Assembly: GCA_910576655.1 (NCBI GenBank)
Contig: CAJTJC010000010.1
Coordinates: 25,566-75,635, forward strand
Direction: 5' to 3'
Length of the DNA stretch: 50,070 bases
Source: an uncultured Christensenella sp.
Lineage (GTDB): Bacteria > Bacillota > Clostridia > Christensenellales > Borkfalkiaceae
Shown: positions 41,751 through 48,548 of the stretch, in pieces
How positions within the stretch are numbered: the first letter of the stretch is position 1
How the letters are laid out: every line of letters starts with the position of its first letter
The notes under the pieces: model-generated
Database searches by the model: none
The model's input: the letters and a program-made list of their open reading frames with translations, nothing else
Told to the model about the DNA's origin: nothing
Position numbers and translations under genes: made by a program

Positions 41751-42234
41751 TTCCCCCTCCGTGAAGCGTTTTCTTTATTGCGTTAATCTGTCTGTTAAGG
41801 CGGTCCGCCTCCTTAAAGTCCTTGACGCGCAAGGCATTTTCAAGCTGCTCCTGCAAGCTTTTCAAGCGCCTATGTAAGCCGTGTTCGTCCATATTTTTCC
41901 CGACCTTGCCGATATGCTCAACCTTGCCGTGTATGCGCAAGACAGACGGAATAAGTTCTTCTTTAAACACGTCGTAGCAGCTGGTACAGCCCAAAAGCCC
42001 GCTTCTTTCGAAGTCGGCAAAGGTAGTGCGACAGACGGGACACACCTTTTTACGCGGCGAGGGCTGCGAAAACAGCCCCGCCCACACGTTGTTGTTTACC
42101 TTGCTGTTCAGCTCGCCGTACAAATCGGCGTAGCAGAACGCGCAGAGATGATATTCGAATTTGTTGCCGTTTACTTTCTCGACGTAGTTGACGGCCGCGG
42201 GATTTTTTTTACAGTGCTGGCAAAGCATATTCAT
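41743..42234 (-). CDS. mcsA: McsA, zinc-binding activator of McsB
   Basis: The 163-residue protein has CxxC pairs MLCQHCKKNP, LCAFCYADLYG, CPVCRTTF and LLGCTSCYDVF, which bind zinc. A UVR domain lies near the C-terminus (LKSLQEQLENALRVKDFKEADRLNRQI). McsA stimulates McsB and helps sense heat and redox stress. The usual first gene, ctsR, is missing upstream; the region is instead a divergent promoter. Length is standard. Confidence 0.95.
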   Translation of the reverse strand: MNMLCQHCKKNPAAVNYVEKVNGNKFEYHLCAFCYADLYGELNSKVNNNVWAGLFSQPSPRKKVCPVCRTTFADFERSGLLGCTSCYDVFKEELIPSVLRIHGKVEHIGKVGKNMDEHGLHRRLKSLQEQLENALRVKDFKEADRLNRQINAIKKTLHGGGNG

Positions 42235-42267
42235 TCCTTAAACGGCATTTTGTTTTCTTATACTATT

Positions 42268-42295
42268 ATTATAATACTATTTTCGGGCGAGTAAA
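42268..42295 (-). promoter_or_regulatory. Promoter of mcsA-mcsB-clpC
   Basis: TTTACT (42295-42290), a 16-base spacer and TATAAT (42273-42268) on the minus strand. No CtsR heptad repeat (GGTCAAA type) or CIRCE element is visible between 42235 and 42400. Confidence 0.6.
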
Positions 42296-42346
42296 CATTT
42301 TTAAGCTGTGCTCGGCAAATTTTTTTTAATTTTTTTGCGACATAAG

Positions 42347-42375
42347 TTGTATTAATTTTTATACTATGATATACT
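42347..42375 (+). promoter_or_regulatory. Promoter of the NifU-like/GGGtGRT pair
   Basis: TTGTAT (42347-42352), a 17-base spacer and TATACT (42370-42375) lead into a leader with GGAGG (42396-42400). Confidence 0.65.
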
Positions 42376-42408
42376 TGTTAAAGAAAATTAATTTCGGAGG
42401 AAAACGTA

Positions 42409-43134
42409 ATGCATTATTCTGAAGACATTGAAAATATGATTTGCGTTGCCAAAGGCGTGTCCGGTAAATTCGAACACGGTCCCGCTCCCATTCCCGAAGA
42501 AGGTCAGTGGATAAAGGCAAAGGAAATCAAGGATATCAAGGGTCTCACTCACGGTATCGGCCGGTGCGCACCCCAGCAGGGCGCCTGCAAGCTAACTTTA
42601 AACGTAAAGGACGGCATCATTCAGGAGTGCCTTGTGGAAACCATAGGTTGCTCGGGCATGACCCACTCCGCCGCTATGGCAGCGGAAATTCTGCCCCACA
42701 AAACAATTTTGGAAGCGCTGAATACCGACCTCGTCTGCGACGCGATAAACACCGCCATGCGCGAGCTGTTTTTACAGATAGTCTACGGCAGAACCCAGTC
42801 TGCTTTCTCTGAGGACGGACTGCCTATCGGCGCGGGACTCGAAGATTTGGGCAAAGGACTTCGCTCGCAGGTAGGCACTATGTACGGCACCGCTTTGAAG
42901 GGCGCAAGGTATCTTGAAATGGCAGAGGGCTACGTCATTGCGCTTGCACTCGATAAAAACAACGAAATTTGCGGATATAAATTCGTTTCGCTCGGCAAAA
43001 TGACCGACTTCATAAAGAAAGGGCTTTCCCCCAACGAGGCTTACGAAAAGGCAATCGGCGTATACGGCAGATACACCAAGGAACAGGGCGCCGTAAAGCA
43101 CATTGACCCCAGAACCGACAAGGAGGTTGAATAA
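42409..43134 (+). CDS. NifU/IscU-like iron-sulfur scaffold family protein
   Basis: The 241-residue protein carries an IscU-type core: GIGRCAPQQGACKLTLNVKDGII, the ETIGCSGMTHSAAMAAEIL segment with the second conserved cysteine, and DLVCDAINTAMREL with the third. A long C-terminal extension (MYGTALKGARYLEMAEGYVIALALDKNN) is not seen in classical IscU. It is the usual gene before GGGtGRT in Clostridia. It lacks a neighbouring cysteine desulfurase (iscS/sufS), so it may serve GGGtGRT rather than general iron-sulfur assembly. ATG 42409 follows GGAGG. Confidence 0.85.
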   Translation: MHYSEDIENMICVAKGVSGKFEHGPAPIPEEGQWIKAKEIKDIKGLTHGIGRCAPQQGACKLTLNVKDGIIQECLVETIGCSGMTHSAAMAAEILPHKTILEALNTDLVCDAINTAMRELFLQIVYGRTQSAFSEDGLPIGAGLEDLGKGLRSQVGTMYGTALKGARYLEMAEGYVIALALDKNNEICGYKFVSLGKMTDFIKKGLSPNEAYEKAIGVYGRYTKEQGAVKHIDPRTDKEVE

Positions 43135-43135
43135 G

Positions 43136-44137
43136 ATGGCACTTTTTGAAAGTTATGAAAGAAGAGAAAAGAAAATACTTTCCGTTTTAAAGGAATACGG
43201 GATTAAAAGCATAGAGGAATGTCGCGATATTACCCTTTCAAAGGGCGTCGACGTAGACAAAATAGTGCGCGGTACCCAGCCTATCTGCTTTGAAAACGCA
43301 GTCTGGGCTTATACCGTAGGCGCGGCTATCGCTATTAAAAAGGGCTGCAAAAAAGCTGCGGACGCAGCGACGCTTATCGGCGTAGGACTTCAAAGCTTCT
43401 GCATCCCCGGTTCGGTTGCAGAAAACAGACAGGTCGGCCTCGGACACGGTAACTTAGGCTCGATGCTGCTTTCGGAAGAAACCGACTGCTTCTGTTTCCT
43501 TGCGGGTCACGAATCGTTCGCGGCTGCCGAGGGCGCAATTAAAATCGCGGAAAACGCAAACAAAGTAAGAGTTAAGCCTTTAAGGGTTATCTTAAACGGA
43601 CTCGGCAAGGACGCAGCTTATATCATTTCGAGAATTAACGGCTTCACTTATTGCAAAACCGAGTTCGACCCCTACACCGAAACAGTCAAGGTTACGGACA
43701 GCGTAGCGTTCTCGGACGGTCCCAGAGCAAAGGTTAAATGCTACGGCGCGGACAACGTGCCTGAAGGCGTTGCGATTATGAAAATGGAGCACGTTTCCGT
43801 TTCCATTACGGGTAACTCTACCAACCCTACCCGCTTCCAGCACCCCGTTGCAGGCACTTATAAAAAGTGGTGCGTAGAAAACGGCGTTAAGTATTTCTCG
43901 GTTGCTTCGGGCGGTGGCACTGGCAGAACGCTTCACCCCGACAATATGGCAGCAGGCCCCTCTTCTTACGGCTTGACCGACACGATGGGCCGTATGCACT
44001 CGGACGCGCAGTTTGCAGGTTCCTCCTCCGTTCCCGCTCACGTTGAAATGATGGGACTTATCGGAATGGGCAACAACCCCATGGTCGGCGCAACGGTTGC
44101 CGTTGCAGTTGCCGTGCAGGAAGCCTTGACGAAGTAA
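43136..44137 (+). CDS. GGGtGRT protein (uncharacterised)
   Basis: The 333-residue protein has the family-defining SGGGTGRTLHPDNMAAGPSSYGLTDTMGRMH motif near residue 260 and a highly conserved C-terminus with GMGNNPMVGATVAVAVAVQEAL. No enzymatic role is known. ATG 43136 with AAGGAGG upstream is preferred over the longer frame from 43103, which would overlap the NifU-like gene. The start lies two bases after the upstream stop, so both genes are co-translated. A strong terminator follows. Confidence 0.9.
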   Translation: MALFESYERREKKILSVLKEYGIKSIEECRDITLSKGVDVDKIVRGTQPICFENAVWAYTVGAAIAIKKGCKKAADAATLIGVGLQSFCIPGSVAENRQVGLGHGNLGSMLLSEETDCFCFLAGHESFAAAEGAIKIAENANKVRVKPLRVILNGLGKDAAYIISRINGFTYCKTEFDPYTETVKVTDSVAFSDGPRAKVKCYGADNVPEGVAIMKMEHVSVSITGNSTNPTRFQHPVAGTYKKWCVENGVKYFSVASGGGTGRTLHPDNMAAGPSSYGLTDTMGRMHSDAQFAGSSSVPAHVEMMGLIGMGNNPMVGATVAVAVAVQEALTK

Positions 44138-44182
44138 AAAACACAATATATAGTGTTTTGATTAATTTTAATACAAAATGTT

Positions 44183-44210
44183 GTGGGTTTGAGAAAATTC
44201 TCAAACCCAC
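44183..44210 (+). terminator. Terminator of the GGGtGRT gene
   Basis: An 11-pair perfect stem (GTGGGTTTGAG/CTCAAACCCAC, loop AAAATT) is followed by TTTAATACATTT. It marks the end of the core gene block; foreign DNA starts soon after. Confidence 0.85.
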
Positions 44211-44250
44211 TTTAATACATTTATTCATAACCATAGGGTTATTTTACTCT

Positions 44251-44358
44251 CCGTGTCCACGCTGTGTCCACATTTCATCTTTTATGTGGACACGGAACTC
44301 TACATTTTACTCTGAATTTTCCTCTAAAAATGTGGACACGGCGTAAAATGTGGACACA
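44251..44358. repeat. Cluster of five GTGGACAC-type inverted repeats
   Basis: The 8-base word GTGTCCAC occurs at 44253-44260 and 44265-44272-like positions, and its complement GTGGACAC at 44286-44293, 44332-44339 and 44350-44357. The flanks extend to TGTGGACAC in several copies, and TGTCCACAT/ATGTGGACA can form a nine-pair hairpin. Spacing between copies is irregular, so this is not a CRISPR array. It stands at the core/element boundary and may be a recombinase, replication or regulator binding region. Confidence 0.6.
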
Positions 44359-44401
44359 GAAACTTTTATTTCCACTCATTTATTGTAACCTTTTCATCAT
44401 T

Positions 44402-44938
44402 TCATTTGTTTACTTTTTTAAAGCAGGCTTTTTCTTTCAAAATAACCTTATCATTTTCCATTTCTATTACTTTTATTTCCACCAATCTCGTTAATGATTC
44501 ATCAATTTCTTGATGTGATAGATTATTAAAATGCGCATAAAGTTTCTTTTTATAAACGGTCTTCATATCTTTATTTGAGTCAATAAATTTTACAATTTCA
44601 ACCATATTGGCATCCAATTTAATAATAATTTTTGATGCCAACTCAAATAAATCACAAATAATTAATAGAACTATTTTCCAAGGAGATAATGATTCCCAAG
44701 ACATACCCAAGGCTAGCGCATTAGAGTTTATAAATGCTACAGCTTCTTTAAAATTAAAATTTATATTAGCAAGCTTTATTGAATGTTTAAATAGTATTAG
44801 ATTCTTTTCTTTTTCATTTACGAACTCAATTTCAATAAAATCAGTAAATTTATCATAAAGAACTGTATTATTTGTTGAAAATCTTTCTCCTACTATTTTA
44901 TCTACATCTTTAATAATTCGTTCATTAAAATCTTCCAT
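44402..44938 (-). CDS. Unknown 178-residue partner of the metallopeptidase cargo gene
   Basis: I do not recognise a family. The protein begins MEDFNERIIKDVDKIVGERF, has an acidic N-terminal half, a hydrophobic amphipathic helix at residues 86-107 (PWKIVLLIICDLFELASKII) and a C-terminal part (residues 128-165) whose helix-turn-helix-strand pattern (HQEIDESLTRLVEIKVIEM) looks like a winged helix. A GGAGG site precedes ATG 44938, 13 bases after the metallopeptidase stop, so the two are one transcription unit. Low GC content matches the element. Roles as substrate, antidote or sensor of the peptidase are speculation. Confidence 0.6.
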   Translation of the reverse strand: MEDFNERIIKDVDKIVGERFSTNNTVLYDKFTDFIEIEFVNEKEKNLILFKHSIKLANINFNFKEAVAFINSNALALGMSWESLSPWKIVLLIICDLFELASKIIIKLDANMVEIVKFIDSNKDMKTVYKKKLYAHFNNLSHQEIDESLTRLVEIKVIEMENDKVILKEKACFKKVNK

Positions 44939-44951
44939 ATTACCTCCGTAC

Positions 44952-46040
44952 TCAGCAATTATCTAAAGTATTGAATATAACGCTAAGTTTTCCGTTTTTA
45001 TCATATTGCTCAAGCATTTCTTTATACTTGTCCAATGAATTAAGAATCCCATTATAGGCTGCGTTACCGCCTTCTGTCTCAAAAGGAAAATCGTATTCAT
45101 TATAATAAAAGTAATAATATTTCATTAATTCACGAAGCCGATTCTCTGCATTATTCAGTAATAATTTAACATTTTTATGAGGGTAAATTTTTTCCTCGAC
45201 AGTAAAGTAAGCTATAAAAAAATTTATCAGCATCATTGGTGCCAAATAACTATAGTTAAATAGTTCTCTATCTTCAATAATAGTCCCAGATTGTTCTTCT
45301 TCCTTAATTAGTTCAATTATCAATTTATAGGCATATTTATCTGCTTCAAATTCTTCATACTCTTCGGCAGAATAAATATCATCCGAATCAAAAGTTATGT
45401 TATTAATATCAAAATAAGCATGCGCACACTCATGAGCGACGCAGAAATATGTAGCACAAAATTGGCAACTTGTTATTAAATTAAATAAAGCACTTTCGCC
45501 AATTTTATTACTTTGCTCTAAAACATATTTGAACTTGTAAATATTACATAAAGCTTTATCTTTAATGAAAGCATAAAATATCGTAGTAAAATATTTGAAG
45601 TATACATCATTCATAAAAGATGCGTTATCATCATCTGCTTGATTTCTAACCTTAATATTCTCGTCAGAATACATAAAGTCTTCCCAAATATAGCAAATAA
45701 CAAAAAAGTTATGCAATCCATCAATTAAAAGTGGGTCAATAATAATAGATTTATCACTCATATAATAACTTGCATTTGTTTCTCGCTTAGTTAATTTGGT
45801 AAATACTTTTACTTGTTCGATATTGCATTTGTAAAATTCATTAAATTTTTGCACAACCTTCTGACAAACAATGTCAACGCCATGTAATTTATCTAATTCC
45901 TTTAAATCAGATGTGGTATTTAATTTTTCACTAATGCTTTTACCGAGAAGTATTTGTTCTTTATCTTCGGTCTCTTTCAAAAGTTCATATTCGTCCAAAT
46001 GTGACTCAGTAAATAAAACCATATAGTTTTTAGCACTCAT
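44952..46040 (-). CDS. HExxH zinc metallopeptidase-like cargo protein
   Basis: The 362-residue protein has a zinc motif HECAH at residues 203-207 and a downstream EEFEADKYA (about 229-237) that fits the third ligand of gluzincins, as in M48 or ImmA/IrrE-type peptidases. No signal peptide or membrane segment is obvious, so it acts inside the cell. Outside the motif I see no known domain; the N-terminal 200 residues are unfamiliar. It has its own promoter (TTGATT-17-TATAAT) and GGTGA before ATG 46040, and is followed by the 178-residue gene. Intracellular peptidases on elements often control repressors or act in defence, which is inference here. Confidence 0.7.
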   Translation of the reverse strand: MSAKNYMVLFTESHLDEYELLKETEDKEQILLGKSISEKLNTTSDLKELDKLHGVDIVCQKVVQKFNEFYKCNIEQVKVFTKLTKRETNASYYMSDKSIIIDPLLIDGLHNFFVICYIWEDFMYSDENIKVRNQADDDNASFMNDVYFKYFTTIFYAFIKDKALCNIYKFKYVLEQSNKIGESALFNLITSCQFCATYFCVAHECAHAYFDINNITFDSDDIYSAEEYEEFEADKYAYKLIIELIKEEEQSGTIIEDRELFNYSYLAPMMLINFFIAYFTVEEKIYPHKNVKLLLNNAENRLRELMKYYYFYYNEYDFPFETEGGNAAYNGILNSLDKYKEMLEQYDKNGKLSVIFNTLDNC

Positions 46041-46056
46041 ATTTTCACCAATTTCA

Positions 46057-46085
46057 ATTATAAACTAAATACTTTAATAAATCAA
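46057..46085 (-). promoter_or_regulatory. Promoter of the metallopeptidase cargo pair
   Basis: TTGATT (46085-46080), a 17-base spacer and TATAAT (46062-46057) on the minus strand, with a leader of about 10 bases. The cargo pair is thus transcribed separately from the integrase. Confidence 0.7.
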
Positions 46086-46240
46086 TTCTTAAAATTTGAT
46101 TTTTTATACCGCAAGGATAATTCATTTAGAATTAAACATACCAAATTCTGATATACACTCCTTTAGTGTAACGCAAGCCACAATGCTTACTTGTTTCTTT
46201 GTGTACACACCATCCATAACCTATCATATAATAACTAAAA

Positions 46241-46270
46241 ATGAGCGACAAACCCTTTATTGTCGCTCAT
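46241..46270 (-). terminator. Terminator between integrase and cargo genes
   Basis: A ten-pair perfect stem (ATGAGCGACA/TGTCGCTCAT, loop AACCCTTTAT) is followed on the minus strand by TTTTTAG and on the plus strand by TTATTATTTT. It stops integrase transcription eight bases past its stop codon. The gap 46086-46240 upstream of the cargo promoter shows no gene. Confidence 0.85.
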
Positions 46271-46278
46271 TTATTATT

Positions 46279-47580
46279 TTAAGTAAAAATTTTATTCAAC
46301 ACTTCCCTACCCTGCTGCCGCATTAAATCAGTTGTACATTCATACACTTCAAACGTCATTTCTAAATTTGTGTGTCCGAGTCGAGTTTGTATATATTTTT
46401 GATTTACACCTAATTCAGCCAACATAGTTGCATGAGTTTTGCGAAGTGAATGAAAATCGAATTCTTCCGAAATTTCTTTCCTTACGCACCTGTTCACATT
46501 CTGCATAGTTCTTGGACTTATAAAAGTTCCGTTATCCCTAACGCAAACCAAATGAATAGGATATCCTTCCCCGTCTTTACAAAGTTTATTCATTATTACA
46601 GGATATTTCGGTTCTTTGCCATCAAAAGTGAACGGTTGCTCAACATCATAATTTGTATAATAAATATTGTAGTAATCCATTGCTTTGGTCTGACGAACTT
46701 TCTCTCTTAAAAGAAGTTCTGCCAATTCATCGCTTATTTCTACTATCCGATATGAATCATATTTGGGTGGTGCAAAATACCAACACCCATTACCACAGTC
46801 TGACGAGCCGTTCTTTGCCAATTTATCTACCAGAGTCCTTTCCTTGTCTTGAAGCCATTGCACTTGTCTGTTTATTCTGATGACTTTATTTTCAAAATCT
46901 ATATCTTCCCAACATAACGCGAACGCTTCGCCTATACGCAATCCACACTCATAGCCGAGTTTTAACGGAATATGGCTTGGATGCCGTTCGGGAAATCTTT
47001 CAAATATTTTTTCTATTATATCAGGTTTTATAAAATAATGAGGTGCTGTGCGAGTAGGCACTTTCGGTCTCCTGTTTTTAGGTGATTTTAATCTAACTGC
47101 CGGCGAATATGGTATGTAATGATGGTCAACCGCGTAATTCATACTTTTTGATAAAATCGCCTTAACCTTTACCAATGTGTTCTGTGAATATCCTGCATCA
47201 TACAATTCAAGTAAAAATGCTTGTAAAATTTCCCGTGTCAACGATTTTAACCTATACGACCCCAACTTTGGTAAGATTAAATTTTCAATCGTCTTTCTAT
47301 ATCCCATTATAGTCGTCGGCTTTAAATCTATTTCACAATCTGCCGAAATCCAATAGACAAAATAGTCCGAAACTGACATTTTGTCTTTTGCTATAACGCG
47401 CCCTGCATTTTCGTAAGTTTGTAAATCCATACGACCAGCTTTACGTGCTTCCGTCGCCGTTTTATACCCACACTTAGTTTTCCATTGCCTTTTTCCGTCA
47501 ACAGTAGCAATCTCAAAACGATACTCATACATCGTTTCGCCATTTTTTCTAAATCTTTTTCTTACAGTAACATCTACCAT
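46279..47580 (-). CDS. Tyrosine recombinase (element integrase)
   Basis: The 433-residue protein integrates and excises the element. It has an N-terminal arm-binding domain (EYRFEIATVDGKRQWKTKCGYKTATEARKAG), a SAM-like core-binding domain (SVSDYFVYWISADCEIDLKPTT) and a catalytic domain with the first arginine in GYECGLRIGEAFAL, the HxxR box in FHSLRKTHATML, and the histidine and tyrosine in LGHTNLEMTFEVYE. All catalytic residues look present. It is of the Tn916/ICE integrase type. AAGAAGG precedes ATG 47580. The target site is unknown; no tRNA lies beside it. Confidence 0.95.
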   Translation of the reverse strand: MVDVTVRKRFRKNGETMYEYRFEIATVDGKRQWKTKCGYKTATEARKAGRMDLQTYENAGRVIAKDKMSVSDYFVYWISADCEIDLKPTTIMGYRKTIENLILPKLGSYRLKSLTREILQAFLLELYDAGYSQNTLVKVKAILSKSMNYAVDHHYIPYSPAVRLKSPKNRRPKVPTRTAPHYFIKPDIIEKIFERFPERHPSHIPLKLGYECGLRIGEAFALCWEDIDFENKVIRINRQVQWLQDKERTLVDKLAKNGSSDCGNGCWYFAPPKYDSYRIVEISDELAELLLREKVRQTKAMDYYNIYYTNYDVEQPFTFDGKEPKYPVIMNKLCKDGEGYPIHLVCVRDNGTFISPRTMQNVNRCVRKEISEEFDFHSLRKTHATMLAELGVNQKYIQTRLGHTNLEMTFEVYECTTDLMRQQGREVLNKIFT

Positions 47581-47602
47581 TTATAATACCTTCTTAATAA
47601 TT

Positions 47603-47800
47603 TTAACTTACATATTTATCTAAAAACTCATCTATGGCTTCTTTGCGGACTTTTAATCCACCAAGTTTTAACGCGGGTAACTGTCCGCTTTTTATAAGCT
47701 CATAGACTTTTGCTTTTCCGATACCGAGCATTTTGCTGACCTCGATAACGTTGTATAATCTTTTTTCTATAGCTTGCTGTTCTATCGTTTTCCCCTCCAA
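47603..47800 (-). CDS. Excisionase-type helix-turn-helix protein
   Basis: The 60-65-residue protein has the MerR-like winged-helix pattern of excisionases: YNVIEVSKMLGIGKAKVYELIKSGQLPALKLGG and KVRKEAIDEFL. It should bend attachment-site DNA and favour excision. Its start is unusual: the first possible start, TTG 47800, overlaps the only ribosome binding site, GGAGGGG. The codon at the right distance from that site is ATA 47785, and no ATG, GTG or TTG lies between it and the fold. It lies just upstream of the integrase in the same direction. Confidence 0.85.
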   Translation of the reverse strand: MEGKTIEQQAIEKRLYNVIEVSKMLGIGKAKVYELIKSGQLPALKLGGLKVRKEAIDEFLDKYVS

Positions 47801-47806
47801 ATGAAA

Positions 47807-47835
47807 CGGAATACCGGTTAAGGACCGATATTCCG
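47807..47835 (-). terminator. Hairpin before the excisionase-like gene
   Basis: A 12-pair stem with one mismatch pair (CGGAATACCGGT with ACCGATATTCCG) is followed on the minus strand by TTTCATTT. It lies 12 bases past the stop of the ribbon-helix-helix gene and just upstream of the excisionase, so it may reduce read-through into excisionase and integrase. Confidence 0.6.
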
Positions 47836-47846
47836 CTTTTTTACTT

Positions 47847-48071
47847 CTATTCTCTTTTAGGGCCGTGCTGATATAACAGGGCTTGATACCCTGTATAAAT
47901 CAGCTCAACCTTTGTTAGTTTATGTTTGCGCAAGAATTCGTCTATTTCTTCCGCCAACTCGCGGTTAATGCTCGTTGCCCAAACTTTATGAGCGGCTTGC
48001 CGCTCGTCTTTATGCTCATCTTCGTATTTACGACGAACTAACCGCCTTTTCGTATCTTCTCTTTTCTGCAT
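47847..48071 (-). CDS. Small ribbon-helix-helix-like DNA-binding protein
   Basis: The 74-residue protein has a very basic N-terminus (MQKREDTKRRLVRRKYEDEHK) followed by ATSINRELAEEIDEFLRKHKLTKVELIYTGYQALL. The strand-helix-helix pattern resembles CopG/Arc-type regulators. ATG 48071 follows GAGGTGTAAA; the longer TTG frame (48083) overlaps the gene before it. It would be a candidate repressor of the promoter at 48479-48507, which holds a palindrome. The function is inferred. Confidence 0.65.
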   Translation of the reverse strand: MQKREDTKRRLVRRKYEDEHKDERQAAHKVWATSINRELAEEIDEFLRKHKLTKVELIYTGYQALLYQHGPKRE

Positions 48072-48079
48072 TTTACACC

Positions 48080-48442
48080 TCAATCAACATACACAAGCTC
48101 GTTTAAAATTTCTTCTTCTATGAGCCTTTGTATTTCGGTTTGCCTACGATAATTTTCCATAAAGTCGCTTACGCGCTCATAACGTGCGTCTTTGGACAGT
48201 TTTGCATACATGGTTTTGTAAAGCTCGTCCGCCTGCCTGTCTATGCCGTGCAGGTATTCGGGCAGATTTACTATTCCCCATAACTTACCAACATTATGTT
48301 CTTCAATATACTTTAAAGCGAGCGTTCCATATTTACCGTAAACTTGCTTTTGCGATCTGACATTAGCCTGATAGATTTTAATTTGTTCTACCGTTAAGCC
48401 CACACCGCTATTCGCTTTTTTAATTACGTTTTGTGCGTTCAT
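48080..48442 (-). CDS. TnpV-family mobile-element protein
   Basis: The 120-residue protein fits TnpV, a small protein found next to integrases of Clostridial elements. The pattern is YGKYGTLALKYIEEHN, EYLHGIDRQADELYKTM and the C-terminal RQTEIQRLIEEEILNELVY. No biochemical role is established. AGGAGGATACCT precedes ATG 48442. It is the first gene of the small run that leads to the excisionase. Confidence 0.75.
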   Translation of the reverse strand: MNAQNVIKKANSGVGLTVEQIKIYQANVRSQKQVYGKYGTLALKYIEEHNVGKLWGIVNLPEYLHGIDRQADELYKTMYAKLSKDARYERVSDFMENYRRQTEIQRLIEEEILNELVYVD

Positions 48443-48468
48443 AGGTATCCTCCTAAATTTTTGTTTGT

Positions 48469-48507
48469 CGTATTAATACGATTATCATATTTTTTAGGAT
48501 TTGTCAA
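48469..48507 (-). promoter_or_regulatory. Promoter of the TnpV-excisionase run with a palindromic operator
   Basis: TTGACA (48507-48502) is followed after 15-17 bases by GATAAT or TAATCG. A perfect 12-base palindrome CGTATTAATACG (48469-48480) overlaps the end of the -10 region and the start point. A repressor bound there would block transcription. Confidence 0.65.
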
Positions 48508-48548
48508 GGGTTCAGGAAAAATTTTTTTATAAATACACAAAAAAATTT

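Noticed and set aside
42235..42408. Possible CtsR or CIRCE operator upstream of mcsA
   Set aside because: No GGTCAAA heptad pair and no TTAGCACTC inverted repeat is present in this stretch.
43592..44146. 184-residue minus-strand frame opposite GGGtGRT
   Set aside because: It is the complement of a conserved coding gene and would run through its end region without start signals.
44251..44358. Possible CRISPR array in the GTGGACAC repeats
   Set aside because: The repeats are only about 9 bases long, occur in both orientations and have irregular spacing. There are no cas genes in the window.
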